Source of the DNA: an uncultured Phascolarctobacterium sp.
Lineage (GTDB): Bacteria > Bacillota > Negativicutes > Acidaminococcales > Acidaminococcaceae
Length of the DNA stretch: 64,000 nucleotides
Assembly: GCA_900552005.1 (NCBI GenBank)
Contig: URXU01000004.1
Location: forward strand, 1 to 64,000
Direction of reading: 5' to 3'
The notes below the pieces were generated by a model. The model did no database searches, had not been told where the DNA came from, and saw only the letters and a program-made list of their open reading frames with translations. Positions within the stretch are counted from its first letter, which is position 1, and the number at the start of each line of letters is the position of its first letter. The position numbers and the translations under genes are program-made. Shown here piece by piece: positions 1-7,256 of the stretch.

Positions 1-236
1 TGTGCATAGTGACGGGTTGCGGTTTCATATTCTACGTGAGAGGTGTTGATGGTAATACCACGTTCACGTTCTTCCGGTGCTTTATCGATCATGGAGTAGT
101 CCATGAATTCTGCGCCGCCTCTTTCTGCCAGTACTTTGGTGATTGCTGCGGTCAGAGTAGTCTTGCCATGGTCAACGTGACCGATGGTACCGATATTCAG
201 ATGCGGTTTAGTTCTTTCATATTTAGCTTTTGCCAT
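1..236 (-). CDS. tuf: Elongation factor Tu, N-terminal part (runs off the window)
   Basis: The first 78 codons of EF-Tu, the GTPase that delivers aminoacyl-tRNA to the ribosome. Reading from the ATG gives MAKAKYERTKPHLNIGTIGH, then the G1 P-loop GHVDHGKT and the switch I region with KAPEERERGITI, all diagnostic of EF-Tu. A GGAGG ribosome site lies about 9 bases before the ATG. The gene follows two tRNA transcription units, the same kind of tRNA-tuf neighbourhood known from thrU-tyrU-glyT-thrT-tufB in enterobacteria. No clear sigma-A promoter was found in the roughly 120 bp leader between the last tRNA terminator and tuf. Confidence 0.97.
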   Translation of the reverse strand, partial: MAKAKYERTKPHLNIGTIGHVDHGKTTLTAAITKVLAERGGAEFMDYSMIDKAPEERERGITINTSHVEYETATRHYA

Positions 237-358
237 TTGTGAATTGCCTCCAATACATAAAATAAGTTTTGTAAATAATGATACATAATAAGACAAAATG
301 CCTTACCTGTAATATTCGCCGCCAGTAAACAAAATCCTGCTGTTAAAGGCATATAAAA

Positions 359-383
359 CAAAAAACTCCATTTGCATGGAGTT
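359..383 (-). terminator. Terminator after first tRNA block
   Basis: On the minus strand a 7 bp stem ACTCCAT/ATGGAGT with a 4-base loop is followed by a run of T. It closes the four-tRNA unit before tuf and has a near-identical twin after the other tRNA unit. Confidence 0.75.
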
Positions 384-394
384 ACGTTTTTAGT

Positions 395-471
395 TGGTGG
401 CGGCGCACGGATTTGAACCGCGGACACTGCGGGTATGAACCGCATGCTCTAGCCAACTGAGCTACGCCGCC
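395..471 (-). tRNA. tRNA-Met(CAT), elongator, copy A
   Basis: A 77-nt cloverleaf with acceptor GGCGGCG/CGCCGCC, anticodon loop TTCATAC and encoded CCA. The paired first base and overall similarity to Firmicute elongator tRNA-Met argue against an initiator. A lysidine-modified tRNA-Ile is less likely. Confidence 0.93.
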
Positions 472-474
472 ATT

Positions 475-550
475 TGGAGCTGATGACCAGGATTGAACTG
501 GTGACCTTATCCTTACCAAGGATACGCTCTGCCGACTGAGCTACATCAGC
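475..550 (-). tRNA. tRNA-Thr(GGT), copy A
   Basis: 76-nt cloverleaf, acceptor GCTGATG/CATCAGC, anticodon loop TTGGTAA, encoded CCA. It is third in its transcription unit. Confidence 0.95.
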
Positions 551-559
551 ATATTCAAT

Positions 560-635
<76 letters not shown>

Positions 636-641
636 ATATTT

Positions 642-726
642 TGGTGGAGAGGGTTGGATTCGAACCAACGAAGCGAAACGCGGCAGATTTACAGTCTGCT
701 CCCTTTAACCACTCGGGAACCTCTCC
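642..726 (-). tRNA. tRNA-Tyr(GTA), copy A
   Basis: 85-nt class II tRNA with a long variable arm, acceptor GGAGAGG/CCTCTCC, anticodon GTA in the stem-loop CAGACTGTAAATCTG and encoded CCA. It is the first gene of the second tRNA unit. Confidence 0.95.
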
Positions 727-742
727 ATTCGCGACAAAAAGA

Positions 743-771
743 ATTATAGCTTATTTTCTTTATAATGTCAA
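743..771 (-). promoter_or_regulatory. Consensus sigma-A promoter for tRNA block A
   Basis: Minus strand TTGACA, 17-base spacer, TATAAT: a perfect match to the housekeeping consensus, placed 17 bp before tRNA-Tyr. It lies in the non-duplicated spacer, so the second tRNA copy has its own promoter. Confidence 0.9.
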
Positions 772-830
772 CAATATTTTTAACTTTTTTCTGAGTTTTT
801 TCCATGCCGATGCGGCCATGAAGAAATAAT

Positions 831-855
831 AAAAAAACTCCATTTGCATGGAGTA
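831..855 (-). terminator. Terminator after tRNA block B
   Basis: The same ACTCCAT/ATGGAGT hairpin as after block A, followed by seven T on the minus strand. Confidence 0.75.
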
Positions 856-864
856 CTTTTTAGT

Positions 865-941
865 TGGTGGCGGCGCACGGATTTGAACCGCGGACACTGC
901 GGGTATGAACCGCATGCTCTAGCCAACTGAGCTACGCCGCC
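865..941 (-). tRNA. tRNA-Met(CAT), elongator, copy B
   Basis: Sequence identical to the copy-A elongator tRNA-Met, with encoded CCA. Confidence 0.93.
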
Positions 942-944
942 ATT

Positions 945-1020
945 TGGAGCTGATGACCAGGATTGAACTGGTGACCTTATCCTTACCAAGGATACGCTCT
1001 GCCGACTGAGCTACATCAGC
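945..1020 (-). tRNA. tRNA-Thr(GGT), copy B
   Basis: Sequence identical to the copy-A tRNA-Thr(GGT). Confidence 0.95.
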
Positions 1021-1029
1021 ATATTCAAT

Positions 1030-1105
<76 letters not shown>

Positions 1106-1111
1106 ATATTT

Positions 1112-1196
1112 TGGTGGAGAGGGTTGGATTCGAACCAACGAAGCGAAACGCGGCAGATTTACAGTCTGCTCCCTTTAACCACTCGGGAACCTCTCC
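1112..1196 (-). tRNA. tRNA-Tyr(GTA), copy B
   Basis: Sequence identical to copy A. Confidence 0.95.
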
Positions 1197-1199
1197 ACT

Positions 1200-1275
1200 T
1201 GGAGCTGACAAGAGGAATCGAACCCCCAACCTGCTGATTACAAGTCAGCTGCTCTACCTATTGAGCTATGTCAGC
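1200..1275 (-). tRNA. tRNA-Thr(TGT)
   Basis: 76-nt cloverleaf, acceptor GCTGACA/TGTCAGC, anticodon loop CTTGTAA, encoded CCA. It is the first gene of the five-tRNA unit and is not duplicated. Confidence 0.95.
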
Positions 1276-1290
1276 ACTAAGACAAAAGAT

Positions 1291-1319
1291 ATTATATATT
1301 ACCTCTCATAATTTGTCAA
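1291..1319 (-). promoter_or_regulatory. Consensus sigma-A promoter for tRNA block B
   Basis: Minus strand TTGACA, 17-base spacer, TATAAT, a perfect consensus promoter 16 bp before tRNA-Thr(TGT). Confidence 0.9.
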
Positions 1320-1325
1320 TATATT

Positions 1326-2129
1326 TTACATATAAAAAAACCAGTAAGTAAATACTGCCAGAAGCAGCCTATAATATGCAAAGCTGCTCAAGCTGTATTT
1401 TTGCAAAAACTTCAAAAACCACAGCACTGACCAATACGCTACAATAAAAGAAACCACAAAACCGATACCAAGTATCTGCAGCTCAGCCATAGTAAGTCCA
1501 TGAATATTTTTCAGCAAATCGTAGATGCAGGCCACAAACATCAACGGCACAGCAATAATAAAAGTATAATTGGCCGCAGCTTCCCTGCTTAAGCCAACTA
1601 ACAAACCGCCGGCAATAGTACTGCCGCTGCGGGAAAAGCCCGGCCATAATGACAGAAATTGATAAATGCCGACATACAGTGCCTGCTTAATCGTAATTTC
1701 GTCCACATTCTTTACTAACTGATCCTGTTTATTCTGCGTTTTCTTCTCCGCATAAATCAGCAGCAGGCCGCCAAGAGCCAAACCGATGGCAACAGTAAAA
1801 GGAGAGAAAAGATATTTCTTGATATAAGGATACAAAAAAAATGCAACAGCCATTACCGGTACTATACCGGCAGCCACATGCCAAACGCTGAGGCCCTTAT
1901 TAAGCTGCCAGCCTTCCTTAGTAAAAAAGCGGTAGAATCGTTCTTTATAAATAAAGATGACCGACAAAATAGCACCTAATTGAACAAACACGTCAAAAAC
2001 ATCGGCTACTCGTTCACTAAAACCGAGAAGATGCCCTACAATAATCATATGTCCGGTAGATGAAACCGGTAAAAATTCTGTTAACCCTTCAACAATACCC
2101 ACAATAACCGCTATTAGATTCTGGTCCAT
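1326..2129 (-). CDS. uppP: Undecaprenyl-diphosphatase (BacA/UppP)
   Basis: Integral membrane phosphatase that recycles the C55 lipid carrier of peptidoglycan and other wall polymers. The 267-residue protein has the family signatures EGLTEFLPVSSTGH near the N terminus and PGFSRSGSTIAGG in the second half, which form the active site, and about eight hydrophobic segments, at the usual family length. The ATG chosen here sits 5 bases after AAGGGG. A TTG further upstream overlaps that ribosome site and is unlikely. It has its own promoter and is monocistronic. Confidence 0.96.
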   Translation of the reverse strand: MDQNLIAVIVGIVEGLTEFLPVSSTGHMIIVGHLLGFSERVADVFDVFVQLGAILSVIFIYKERFYRFFTKEGWQLNKGLSVWHVAAGIVPVMAVAFFLYPYIKKYLFSPFTVAIGLALGGLLLIYAEKKTQNKQDQLVKNVDEITIKQALYVGIYQFLSLWPGFSRSGSTIAGGLLVGLSREAAANYTFIIAVPLMFVACIYDLLKNIHGLTMAELQILGIGFVVSFIVAYWSVLWFLKFLQKYSLSSFAYYRLLLAVFTYWFFYM

Positions 2130-2165
2130 ATTATTCCCCTTCAAAAAACATTTTCAAATAATATT

Positions 2166-2194
2166 ATTATACACATATTATGGCTGAACATCAA
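2166..2194 (-). promoter_or_regulatory. Sigma-A promoter of uppP
   Basis: Minus strand TTGATG, 17-base spacer, TATAAT, about 37 bp before the uppP ATG. Confidence 0.75.
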
Positions 2195-2221
2195 TTTATT
2201 AATGCATTTTATTATACAAAA

Positions 2222-2250
2222 ATAAAGGATAGCATAACGCTATCCTTTAT
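2222..2250 (-). terminator. Terminator of pfkA
   Basis: A 12 bp perfect stem ATAAAGGATAGC/GCTATCCTTTAT with a 5-base loop, just after the pfkA stop. Flanking A/T runs make it plausible in both directions. Confidence 0.85.
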
Positions 2251-2283
2251 TTTAAAATCATCAGCTTAATTTTGAATTAAATA

Positions 2284-3378
2284 TCAGTCACCAAAACAAA
2301 TACCAATCTGTCTGCCTGTATTAATAATCTCACTATCAACAGGTACTGATCTCGGTGCCGAAGCAGCTTTTTGAATGTAGACTGTTACTATCTTGTCGTG
2401 GAAAAGCGATACCATAACATTATATTCTCCACGCAGACAGGCTTCTGCAGCTGCCACGCCGTAACGAGTAGAAAGCACTCTGTCAAACGGTGTCGGCGAA
2501 CCGCCGCGCTGCAGATACCCTAAAACAGTGCACCGCGATTCAATACCGGTCTTTTCTTCAATTTCTCTGACAAGTTTTTCACCTACGCCTCCAAGACGTA
2601 TGGGTTCAAAACTGCCTTTAACCCTGCGGGCAACAGTCATTTCACCGCCAATCGGTTTAGAGCCTTCGGCAACAACTACGATACTGAAATTTTTCCCCGC
2701 AGCTTTGCGTTCATAAATCTTATTAATAACAGAATCAATATTATAGGGAATCTCAGGAATCAGTATAACATCTGCTCCGCCGGCAATGCCGCTGTGCAGT
2801 GCAATCCATCCTGCGTAGCGCCCCATAACTTCCAATGCCATTACTCTGTGATGTGACTCAGCAGTAGTATGCAGTCTATCTACAGCTTCCGTTGCCATGG
2901 CCATTGCCGTATCAAAGCCAAAAGTACGCTCCGTACACGGCAAATCGTTATCAATGGTCTTTGGTACTCCTACAACCTTGACACCACATTCGCGTGCCAA
3001 TTTAGCACCAATGTTCAGGCTTCCGTCGCCGCCAATAACGACTAATGCTTCAATGTCGTATTTCTGCAGATTTTCTACCACTCTGTCGCGCATATCATGA
3101 TAAACAAGCTCACCGTTTTCTTCAACGGCAAATTTAAACGGGTTGTCGCGGTTAGTAGTACCCAAAATCGTACCGCCGCGCGGCAGAATGCCTGACACAC
3201 TGGAATAATCCATAGGGATTAATTGTCCATTAACTAAACCATTAAAACCGTTAGGCACGCCATATATCTCACAGCCGTTCTGCAAAAAGGTTTTCACTAC
3301 GGCATTGATGACCGCATTTAATCCCGGGCAGTCACCGCCGCCGGTAAGCACTGCAAAACGACGTTTCTTCTCAGTCAT
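2284..3378 (-). CDS. pfkA: 6-phosphofructokinase
   Basis: Phosphorylates fructose 6-phosphate to the 1,6-bisphosphate in glycolysis. Of 364 residues, GGGDCPG is at 13-19, the phosphoryl-donor loop GGDGS at 116-120, and the catalytic PKTIDND at 139-145. Gly in the first loop is the ATP-type residue, whereas Lys before TIDND is typical of pyrophosphate-dependent enzymes. This mixed signature is known from group III enzymes, so the donor is probably ATP but is not certain. At 364 residues it is longer than the 320-residue Bacillus/E. coli type. The ATG follows GGTGA; a TTG one codon upstream is rejected. It lies 12 bp after the BrxF-like gene. Confidence 0.95.
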   Translation of the reverse strand: MTEKKRRFAVLTGGGDCPGLNAVINAVVKTFLQNGCEIYGVPNGFNGLVNGQLIPMDYSSVSGILPRGGTILGTTNRDNPFKFAVEENGELVYHDMRDRVVENLQKYDIEALVVIGGDGSLNIGAKLARECGVKVVGVPKTIDNDLPCTERTFGFDTAMAMATEAVDRLHTTAESHHRVMALEVMGRYAGWIALHSGIAGGADVILIPEIPYNIDSVINKIYERKAAGKNFSIVVVAEGSKPIGGEMTVARRVKGSFEPIRLGGVGEKLVREIEEKTGIESRCTVLGYLQRGGSPTPFDRVLSTRYGVAAAEACLRGEYNVMVSLFHDKIVTVYIQKAASAPRSVPVDSEIINTGRQIGICFGD

Positions 3379-3390
3379 CAAAATTCACCA

Positions 3391-3855
3391 TCAGTCTTCA
3401 ACGTTCCAAATTTTGAAACCGTCAGGACTAATACGGATTGCTTCCGTACCGTCAAATTTATCATAGCACAGATTACCATTCTGCTGATATCCGGGCCATG
3501 CAGTAACAATGGTAAACTTCTTGCTCAGCTTACGCATCAGGCTGTCCACATTAATATGGAACACCGGCACAAACAAGGTTTGCAGTCTATCCAAAATAAT
3601 AACGTCAGCATTGTAGCCGGCAAGAATATTAGCCATCAGGTCCGGAGCATACAAACCTCTATCAGCAGCCGGAATAGCCAAAAATTCTTCGCTGATCAGC
3701 ATACGGCAGTCAACATAAGTCCACTTTTTCAATTCAGCAGCTTCACGCAGAATTTTGCTCTTGCCGCTGCCCGGCTTACCGGTTACGATAACAACATTAC
3801 CTTTATCAGCCTGTGCCTGTTCTACAACTTTTACCAAATCTTCTACTTGATTCAT
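3391..3855 (-). CDS. Small P-loop ATPase, BrxF-like
   Basis: A 154-residue protein with Walker A GKPGSGKS at 26-33, a Walker B-like VIILD at 85-89 and a conserved-looking TAWPG at 118-122. The order and spacing (P-loop, then LD with a following LF, then AWPG) resemble, from memory, BrxF, the small ATPase of type 3 BREX phage-defence systems. No other BREX gene (brxC, brxZ, pglX, brxHII) is in the window. The ATG follows GGAGG by 8 bases. It appears to be co-transcribed with pfkA, which hints at a housekeeping role or a domesticated homologue. Assignment is tentative; the P-loop is certain. Confidence 0.6.
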   Translation of the reverse strand: MNQVEDLVKVVEQAQADKGNVVIVTGKPGSGKSKILREAAELKKWTYVDCRMLISEEFLAIPAADRGLYAPDLMANILAGYNADVIILDRLQTLFVPVFHINVDSLMRKLSKKFTIVTAWPGYQQNGNLCYDKFDGTEAIRISPDGFKIWNVED

Positions 3856-3938
3856 TTGCAAAACCTCCCTAACACACTAATGTGCAACCACTTTGTTAAG
3901 CAATATATTCGCTGAACATTGTTAAATTCCTTTAAAAA

Positions 3939-3975
3939 AATAACACCATTTTGAAAAAATCAAGATGATGTTATT
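3939..3975 (-). terminator. Terminator of sigH
   Basis: Stem AATAACACCAT/ATGATGTTATT with one non-Watson-Crick pair, followed by seven T on the minus strand, 24 bp past the sigH stop. Confidence 0.8.
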
Positions 3976-3998
3976 ATTTGTTACACTTTTATCAGTAT

Positions 3999-4730
3999 TC
4001 AATTATTTTTAGCTTTCTTGTTATGAAAGCGCTCTTCCGGGTCCATGGAAAGCAAGCCGCTGTAAACGGTTCGCAAGTCAGTAATATCACCACGGCTGAT
4101 GATATACTTTTCCAGCTTACGCTTTACACGCTGCAAGGCATTGTCTATGGACTTAATATGTCGCTCCAGCTCTTCGGCAATTTCCTGATAAGACTTGCCG
4201 TCCAGATAACTCATCAGCACTTTCCATTCCAGATCGCTGAGAATATTGTTCATCTTATTTTCAATGTCGCTGAACTCTTCGCGGCTGATAATCATATCCT
4301 CAGGATTGGCAACCTTTACACCGCTGATAATATCCAGCAGCGTACGATCAGAATCCTCTTCGTAAATCGGTTTATTCAGTGAAACATAGGAATTCAGAGG
4401 AATATGTTTCTGTCTGGTAGCTGTCTTAATGGCCGTAATAATCTGACGCGTTACGCATAATTCGGCAAAAGCCCGGAATGAAGATTGCTTATCACTTTTA
4501 TAATCACGAATTGCCTTATAAAGACCAATCATGCCTTCCTGGATAATATCTTCTCTTTCGGCACCGATAAGAAAATAACTGCGAGCTTTGGCCCTGACAA
4601 AATTTCTGTATTTATGCAGCAAATACTCCTGCGCCAATACATTATTATGGAGCTGCGCTTCCAAAACGATTTCCTCATCAGTCATTTTGGCAAATGCTGC
4701 ATAAGGATCGTTTTGCATTCCATTACTCAT
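3999..4730 (-). CDS. sigH: RNA polymerase sigma factor SigH-like
   Basis: A 243-residue sigma-70 family protein of the SigH class. Region 2 contains EDIIQEGMIGLYKAIRDY followed by FRAFAELCVTRQIITAIK, and region 4 carries a helix-turn-helix SYQEIAEELERHIKSIDNAL near residues 180-200. In Bacillus SigH directs early stationary-phase and competence genes; here the target set is unknown. It ends the run of translation and modification genes, the same position as in Bacillus (rlmB, yacP, sigH). GGAGG precedes the ATG by 11 bases, and an internal promoter lets it be expressed separately. Confidence 0.92.
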   Translation of the reverse strand: MSNGMQNDPYAAFAKMTDEEIVLEAQLHNNVLAQEYLLHKYRNFVRAKARSYFLIGAEREDIIQEGMIGLYKAIRDYKSDKQSSFRAFAELCVTRQIITAIKTATRQKHIPLNSYVSLNKPIYEEDSDRTLLDIISGVKVANPEDMIISREEFSDIENKMNNILSDLEWKVLMSYLDGKSYQEIAEELERHIKSIDNALQRVKRKLEKYIISRGDITDLRTVYSGLLSMDPEERFHNKKAKNN

Positions 4731-4792
4731 AAATTACATTTCCTCCGCCCACATAGGTAAATAGTCTTACTGTTTTTAATCAGCTACGACCT

Positions 4793-4821
4793 ATTATATT
4801 ATTATCTGGCATAAGCGTCAA
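4793..4821 (-). promoter_or_regulatory. Sigma-A promoter of sigH
   Basis: Minus strand TTGACG, 17-base spacer, TATAAT. The -35 box overlaps the stop codon of the NYN-nuclease gene. Confidence 0.75.
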
Positions 4822-5336
4822 CTTTTCCTGCGGCGAAGATTTTCCAAATGCTCCAGCACGTGATCAGAAAGCCTGCCGCCAATTTCATTGCGATTCAACG
4901 CCCGTTTCGGATAATGCAGCTTTTCGGCAATTGCCTTTTTGGCATTACGGAAATCCTCATGAAATTCCCGCGCTGAAATACGATAAGCACCAGCCCCCAG
5001 AACATTAATCTGCTCGGCATAATCACTGGTAACAACAAATACTTTTCGCCTGCTTTTGCCAAGTTCATAGCTTTTTCTTTCAATCCACGAATCTGCTGTC
5101 TCCCCTTCATTGGTAAAGACAACTTCCAAGCCGTGCATTTTAGTTACAGAACCGTCGCCCTGAACTTCCTGCGCATCAAAAACAACTATCCCATGATACC
5201 CTTTAAAGGCGGCATATTCAGCAATATTTCCAACCAGCAGATCACGGGCATGCTCCAGATTTACTTCTCTAAGGGAAGCAAATTCTTTCCAGGCATTAAT
5301 AACATTGTAGCCGTCCACAATAAGATATTCTTTCAT
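4818..5336 (-). CDS. yacP: YacP/Rae1-type NYN-domain ribonuclease
   Basis: A 172-residue protein with a NYN/PIN-like nuclease fold: YLIVDGYNVINAW at the N terminus supplies the first acidic residue, VVFDAQ and ETADSWIE give the middle acidic residues, and VVTSDYAEQ the last. In Bacillus the homologue Rae1 cuts mRNA inside the ribosomal A site. The single base between the rlmB stop and this ATG shows translational coupling. The C terminus is basic (LRRRKS), fitting ribosome binding. Confidence 0.9.
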   Translation of the reverse strand: MKEYLIVDGYNVINAWKEFASLREVNLEHARDLLVGNIAEYAAFKGYHGIVVFDAQEVQGDGSVTKMHGLEVVFTNEGETADSWIERKSYELGKSRRKVFVVTSDYAEQINVLGAGAYRISAREFHEDFRNAKKAIAEKLHYPKRALNRNEIGGRLSDHVLEHLENLRRRKS

Positions 5337-5337
5337 C

Positions 5338-6081
5338 TTATCTTTTTACCGCCTTACGCTGCCTTACTGCTTCATACATAAGCACAGCTCCGGCCGCAGA
5401 AGCATTTAATGAGGCAACGCCTCCCTGCATGGGTATGCTGGCAACCGTATCACATTTTTGTTTGACTAATCTGCCCAAACCTTTGCCTTCGGCACCGATT
5501 ACCAATACTAACGGACCGGAAAAATTAACATCATAATAATTATCTCCGTCCATATCAGCGCCGACAACCCAACATCCACGCTGCTGCAGCTCCTCAATGG
5601 TCTGAGCAATATTGCCAATCTGCACCACCGGTACATATTCCACCGCACCGGCAGAAATTTTAGCTACCACCGTATTTAATGGGCAGCTGCGTCTCTTCGG
5701 CATCAGCACTCCATGGACGCCGGCGGCATCAGCCGTACGGATCAGCGCTCCCACATTCTGCGGGTCCTGGAGCTCGTCCAGCAGCAAGATGAAAGGATCT
5801 TCGCCTGCTTCAGCAGCTTTAGCAAAAACATCGTCCAAAGTCTGGAAAGCAATTGGCGCTACCAGGGCGGCAATTCCCTGATGCCTGATTCCCGGCACCA
5901 GTTTATTTAATTTCTCAGCTTTCACGTACTCCAGCATGATATTTTGCTGTTTGGCAGCAGCCAGAATTTCTCCTAAACTGCCTCCTTTGGCGCCTTCCTG
6001 CACCATAATTTTATTGATAGAACGACCGCTGCGCAAAGCTTCTGCTACGGAATTGCGTCCGGCAATAATATTTTCCGACAT
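5338..6081 (-). CDS. rlmB: 23S rRNA 2'-O-ribose methyltransferase, RlmB/TrmH family
   Basis: A 247-residue SpoU-family methyltransferase. The N-terminal substrate-binding domain starts IIAGRNSVAEAL. The C-terminal knotted domain holds LDELQDPQNVGALIRTADAAG, then VIGAEGKGLGRLV and IPMQGGVASLNASAAGAVLMYE, the three motifs that bind S-adenosylmethionine. RlmB modifies G2251 in the peptidyl-transferase loop. It lies between thyX and the NYN nuclease, with a gap of 8 bp to thyX. Confidence 0.93.
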   Translation of the reverse strand: MSENIIAGRNSVAEALRSGRSINKIMVQEGAKGGSLGEILAAAKQQNIMLEYVKAEKLNKLVPGIRHQGIAALVAPIAFQTLDDVFAKAAEAGEDPFILLLDELQDPQNVGALIRTADAAGVHGVLMPKRRSCPLNTVVAKISAGAVEYVPVVQIGNIAQTIEELQQRGCWVVGADMDGDNYYDVNFSGPLVLVIGAEGKGLGRLVKQKCDTVASIPMQGGVASLNASAAGAVLMYEAVRQRKAVKR

Positions 6082-6089
6082 ACAGCCTC

Positions 6090-6788
6090 CTATTTTTCTG
6101 CTTCTGCAGTTTTCTGAGCCAAAATCGCCTGCAAACGACCGCAGGACATTTCACCCTCACGACAGATGCCTTCACTGACGCACGTCGGTCCGGCGTTTTC
6201 AAATAATACAGGAGCAACTTTCTTGCACTCTGCCAGCATTTTCTCAGCCAGCTGCCTGATCTCCCACTGAGCACGGCTGCAGCAGCGCAGGCTAAAGAAA
6301 TTCAGCAGTGAGCGCACGTTAAAGGTACATACAATCTTGGTTTCCGCAGCATTTGGCAATACATAGCGGGCGTCTTCCGCCGGAATGCCCTGCTCCGTAA
6401 GCTCATTGTAAAGGTCCTGAATCTCCTGCATAAGTTTTAGAAATTTTTCTTTTGCTTCCGGGCGTGCAGCGATCGTAGGCGGCATAATGGTTTCGAAATT
6501 ATGCTCTTTGACATAACGCTGCGACTGCTGGGAATATGAAGCAATACGGTGGCGCACAAGCTGATGAGTAAGTACTCTTGATACGCCTTCTATGGCAAAA
6601 GTAAAGGTAACATGCTCCAATGTAGAAAAATGACCCATGCTAACTAATTTGCGCACCAATTTAGCAGCCTGCTCATCAGTCATTTTTTCCTCCAGCTGAG
6701 CAGCTCCAATAGGAGAATAACAAAGGCGTGCACTCATAGCCACGGTTTTTTCCGGTTCCGGAGTATGACGCAGTAATTTAACTTCCAT
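6090..6788 (-). CDS. thyX: FAD-dependent thymidylate synthase
   Basis: Converts dUMP to dTMP using methylene-tetrahydrofolate and NAD(P)H through a flavin. The ThyX motif RHRxxSxxxxSxRY is present as RHRIASYSQQSQRY, and the C-terminal region has the conserved NARSLLNFFSLRCC-like block (NVRSLLNFFSLRCC here). Length 232 is normal. No thyA is in the window. It sits 9 bp after mrnC in the same operon. Confidence 0.96.
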   Translation of the reverse strand: MEVKLLRHTPEPEKTVAMSARLCYSPIGAAQLEEKMTDEQAAKLVRKLVSMGHFSTLEHVTFTFAIEGVSRVLTHQLVRHRIASYSQQSQRYVKEHNFETIMPPTIAARPEAKEKFLKLMQEIQDLYNELTEQGIPAEDARYVLPNAAETKIVCTFNVRSLLNFFSLRCCSRAQWEIRQLAEKMLAECKKVAPVLFENAGPTCVSEGICREGEMSCGRLQAILAQKTAEAEK

Positions 6789-6797
6789 TTCCGCACC

Positions 6798-7256
6798 TCA
6801 CTTTTCATTTAATTTTTTGCTGATTATTGCAAAAGACTGATCAAGAATGACTTGTAGTCTTTCCTGCCGTTCCTGCAAAAACAGCCAGCCGATCAACGCT
6901 TCAAATGCCGTAGCCATACGATACTCATGGACGGAAGCGCTTTTTGGTACTATGGATTTGGCATTACGTCCACGGTGAAAAACAGCAGCTTCTTCCTGCG
7001 ATAAGGATTCTTCCAATACCTGCATGGCCTGACATTGGCAAACCGCCGATACCATTTTCGAGCCCAGATCATGAATAATACGAACATGTCCCGATACAGG
7101 CAAAAGGCGCAGCCTTATGTACATTGAAAATACAACATCGCCGATATAAGCCAGTAAAACCGGATTCAGCTGTTTTGGATCAGGAAATTTTACGCCGGCT
7201 GCTTCACAAGCAGCCAGCGCATGTTGTTTTAACATCTGATATTGTTCAAATTTCAT
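6798..7256 (-). CDS. mrnC: Mini-ribonuclease III
   Basis: A 152-residue RNase III catalytic domain without the double-stranded RNA-binding domain. LNPVLLAYIGDVVFSMYIR carries the acidic active-site residues, and MATAFEALIGWLF the second acidic block. In Bacillus it trims 23S rRNA ends. The chosen ATG overlaps the cysS stop in ATGA. An ATG four codons earlier lies inside cysS and has no ribosome site. Confidence 0.93.
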   Translation of the reverse strand: MKFEQYQMLKQHALAACEAAGVKFPDPKQLNPVLLAYIGDVVFSMYIRLRLLPVSGHVRIIHDLGSKMVSAVCQCQAMQVLEESLSQEEAAVFHRGRNAKSIVPKSASVHEYRMATAFEALIGWLFLQERQERLQVILDQSFAIISKKLNEK

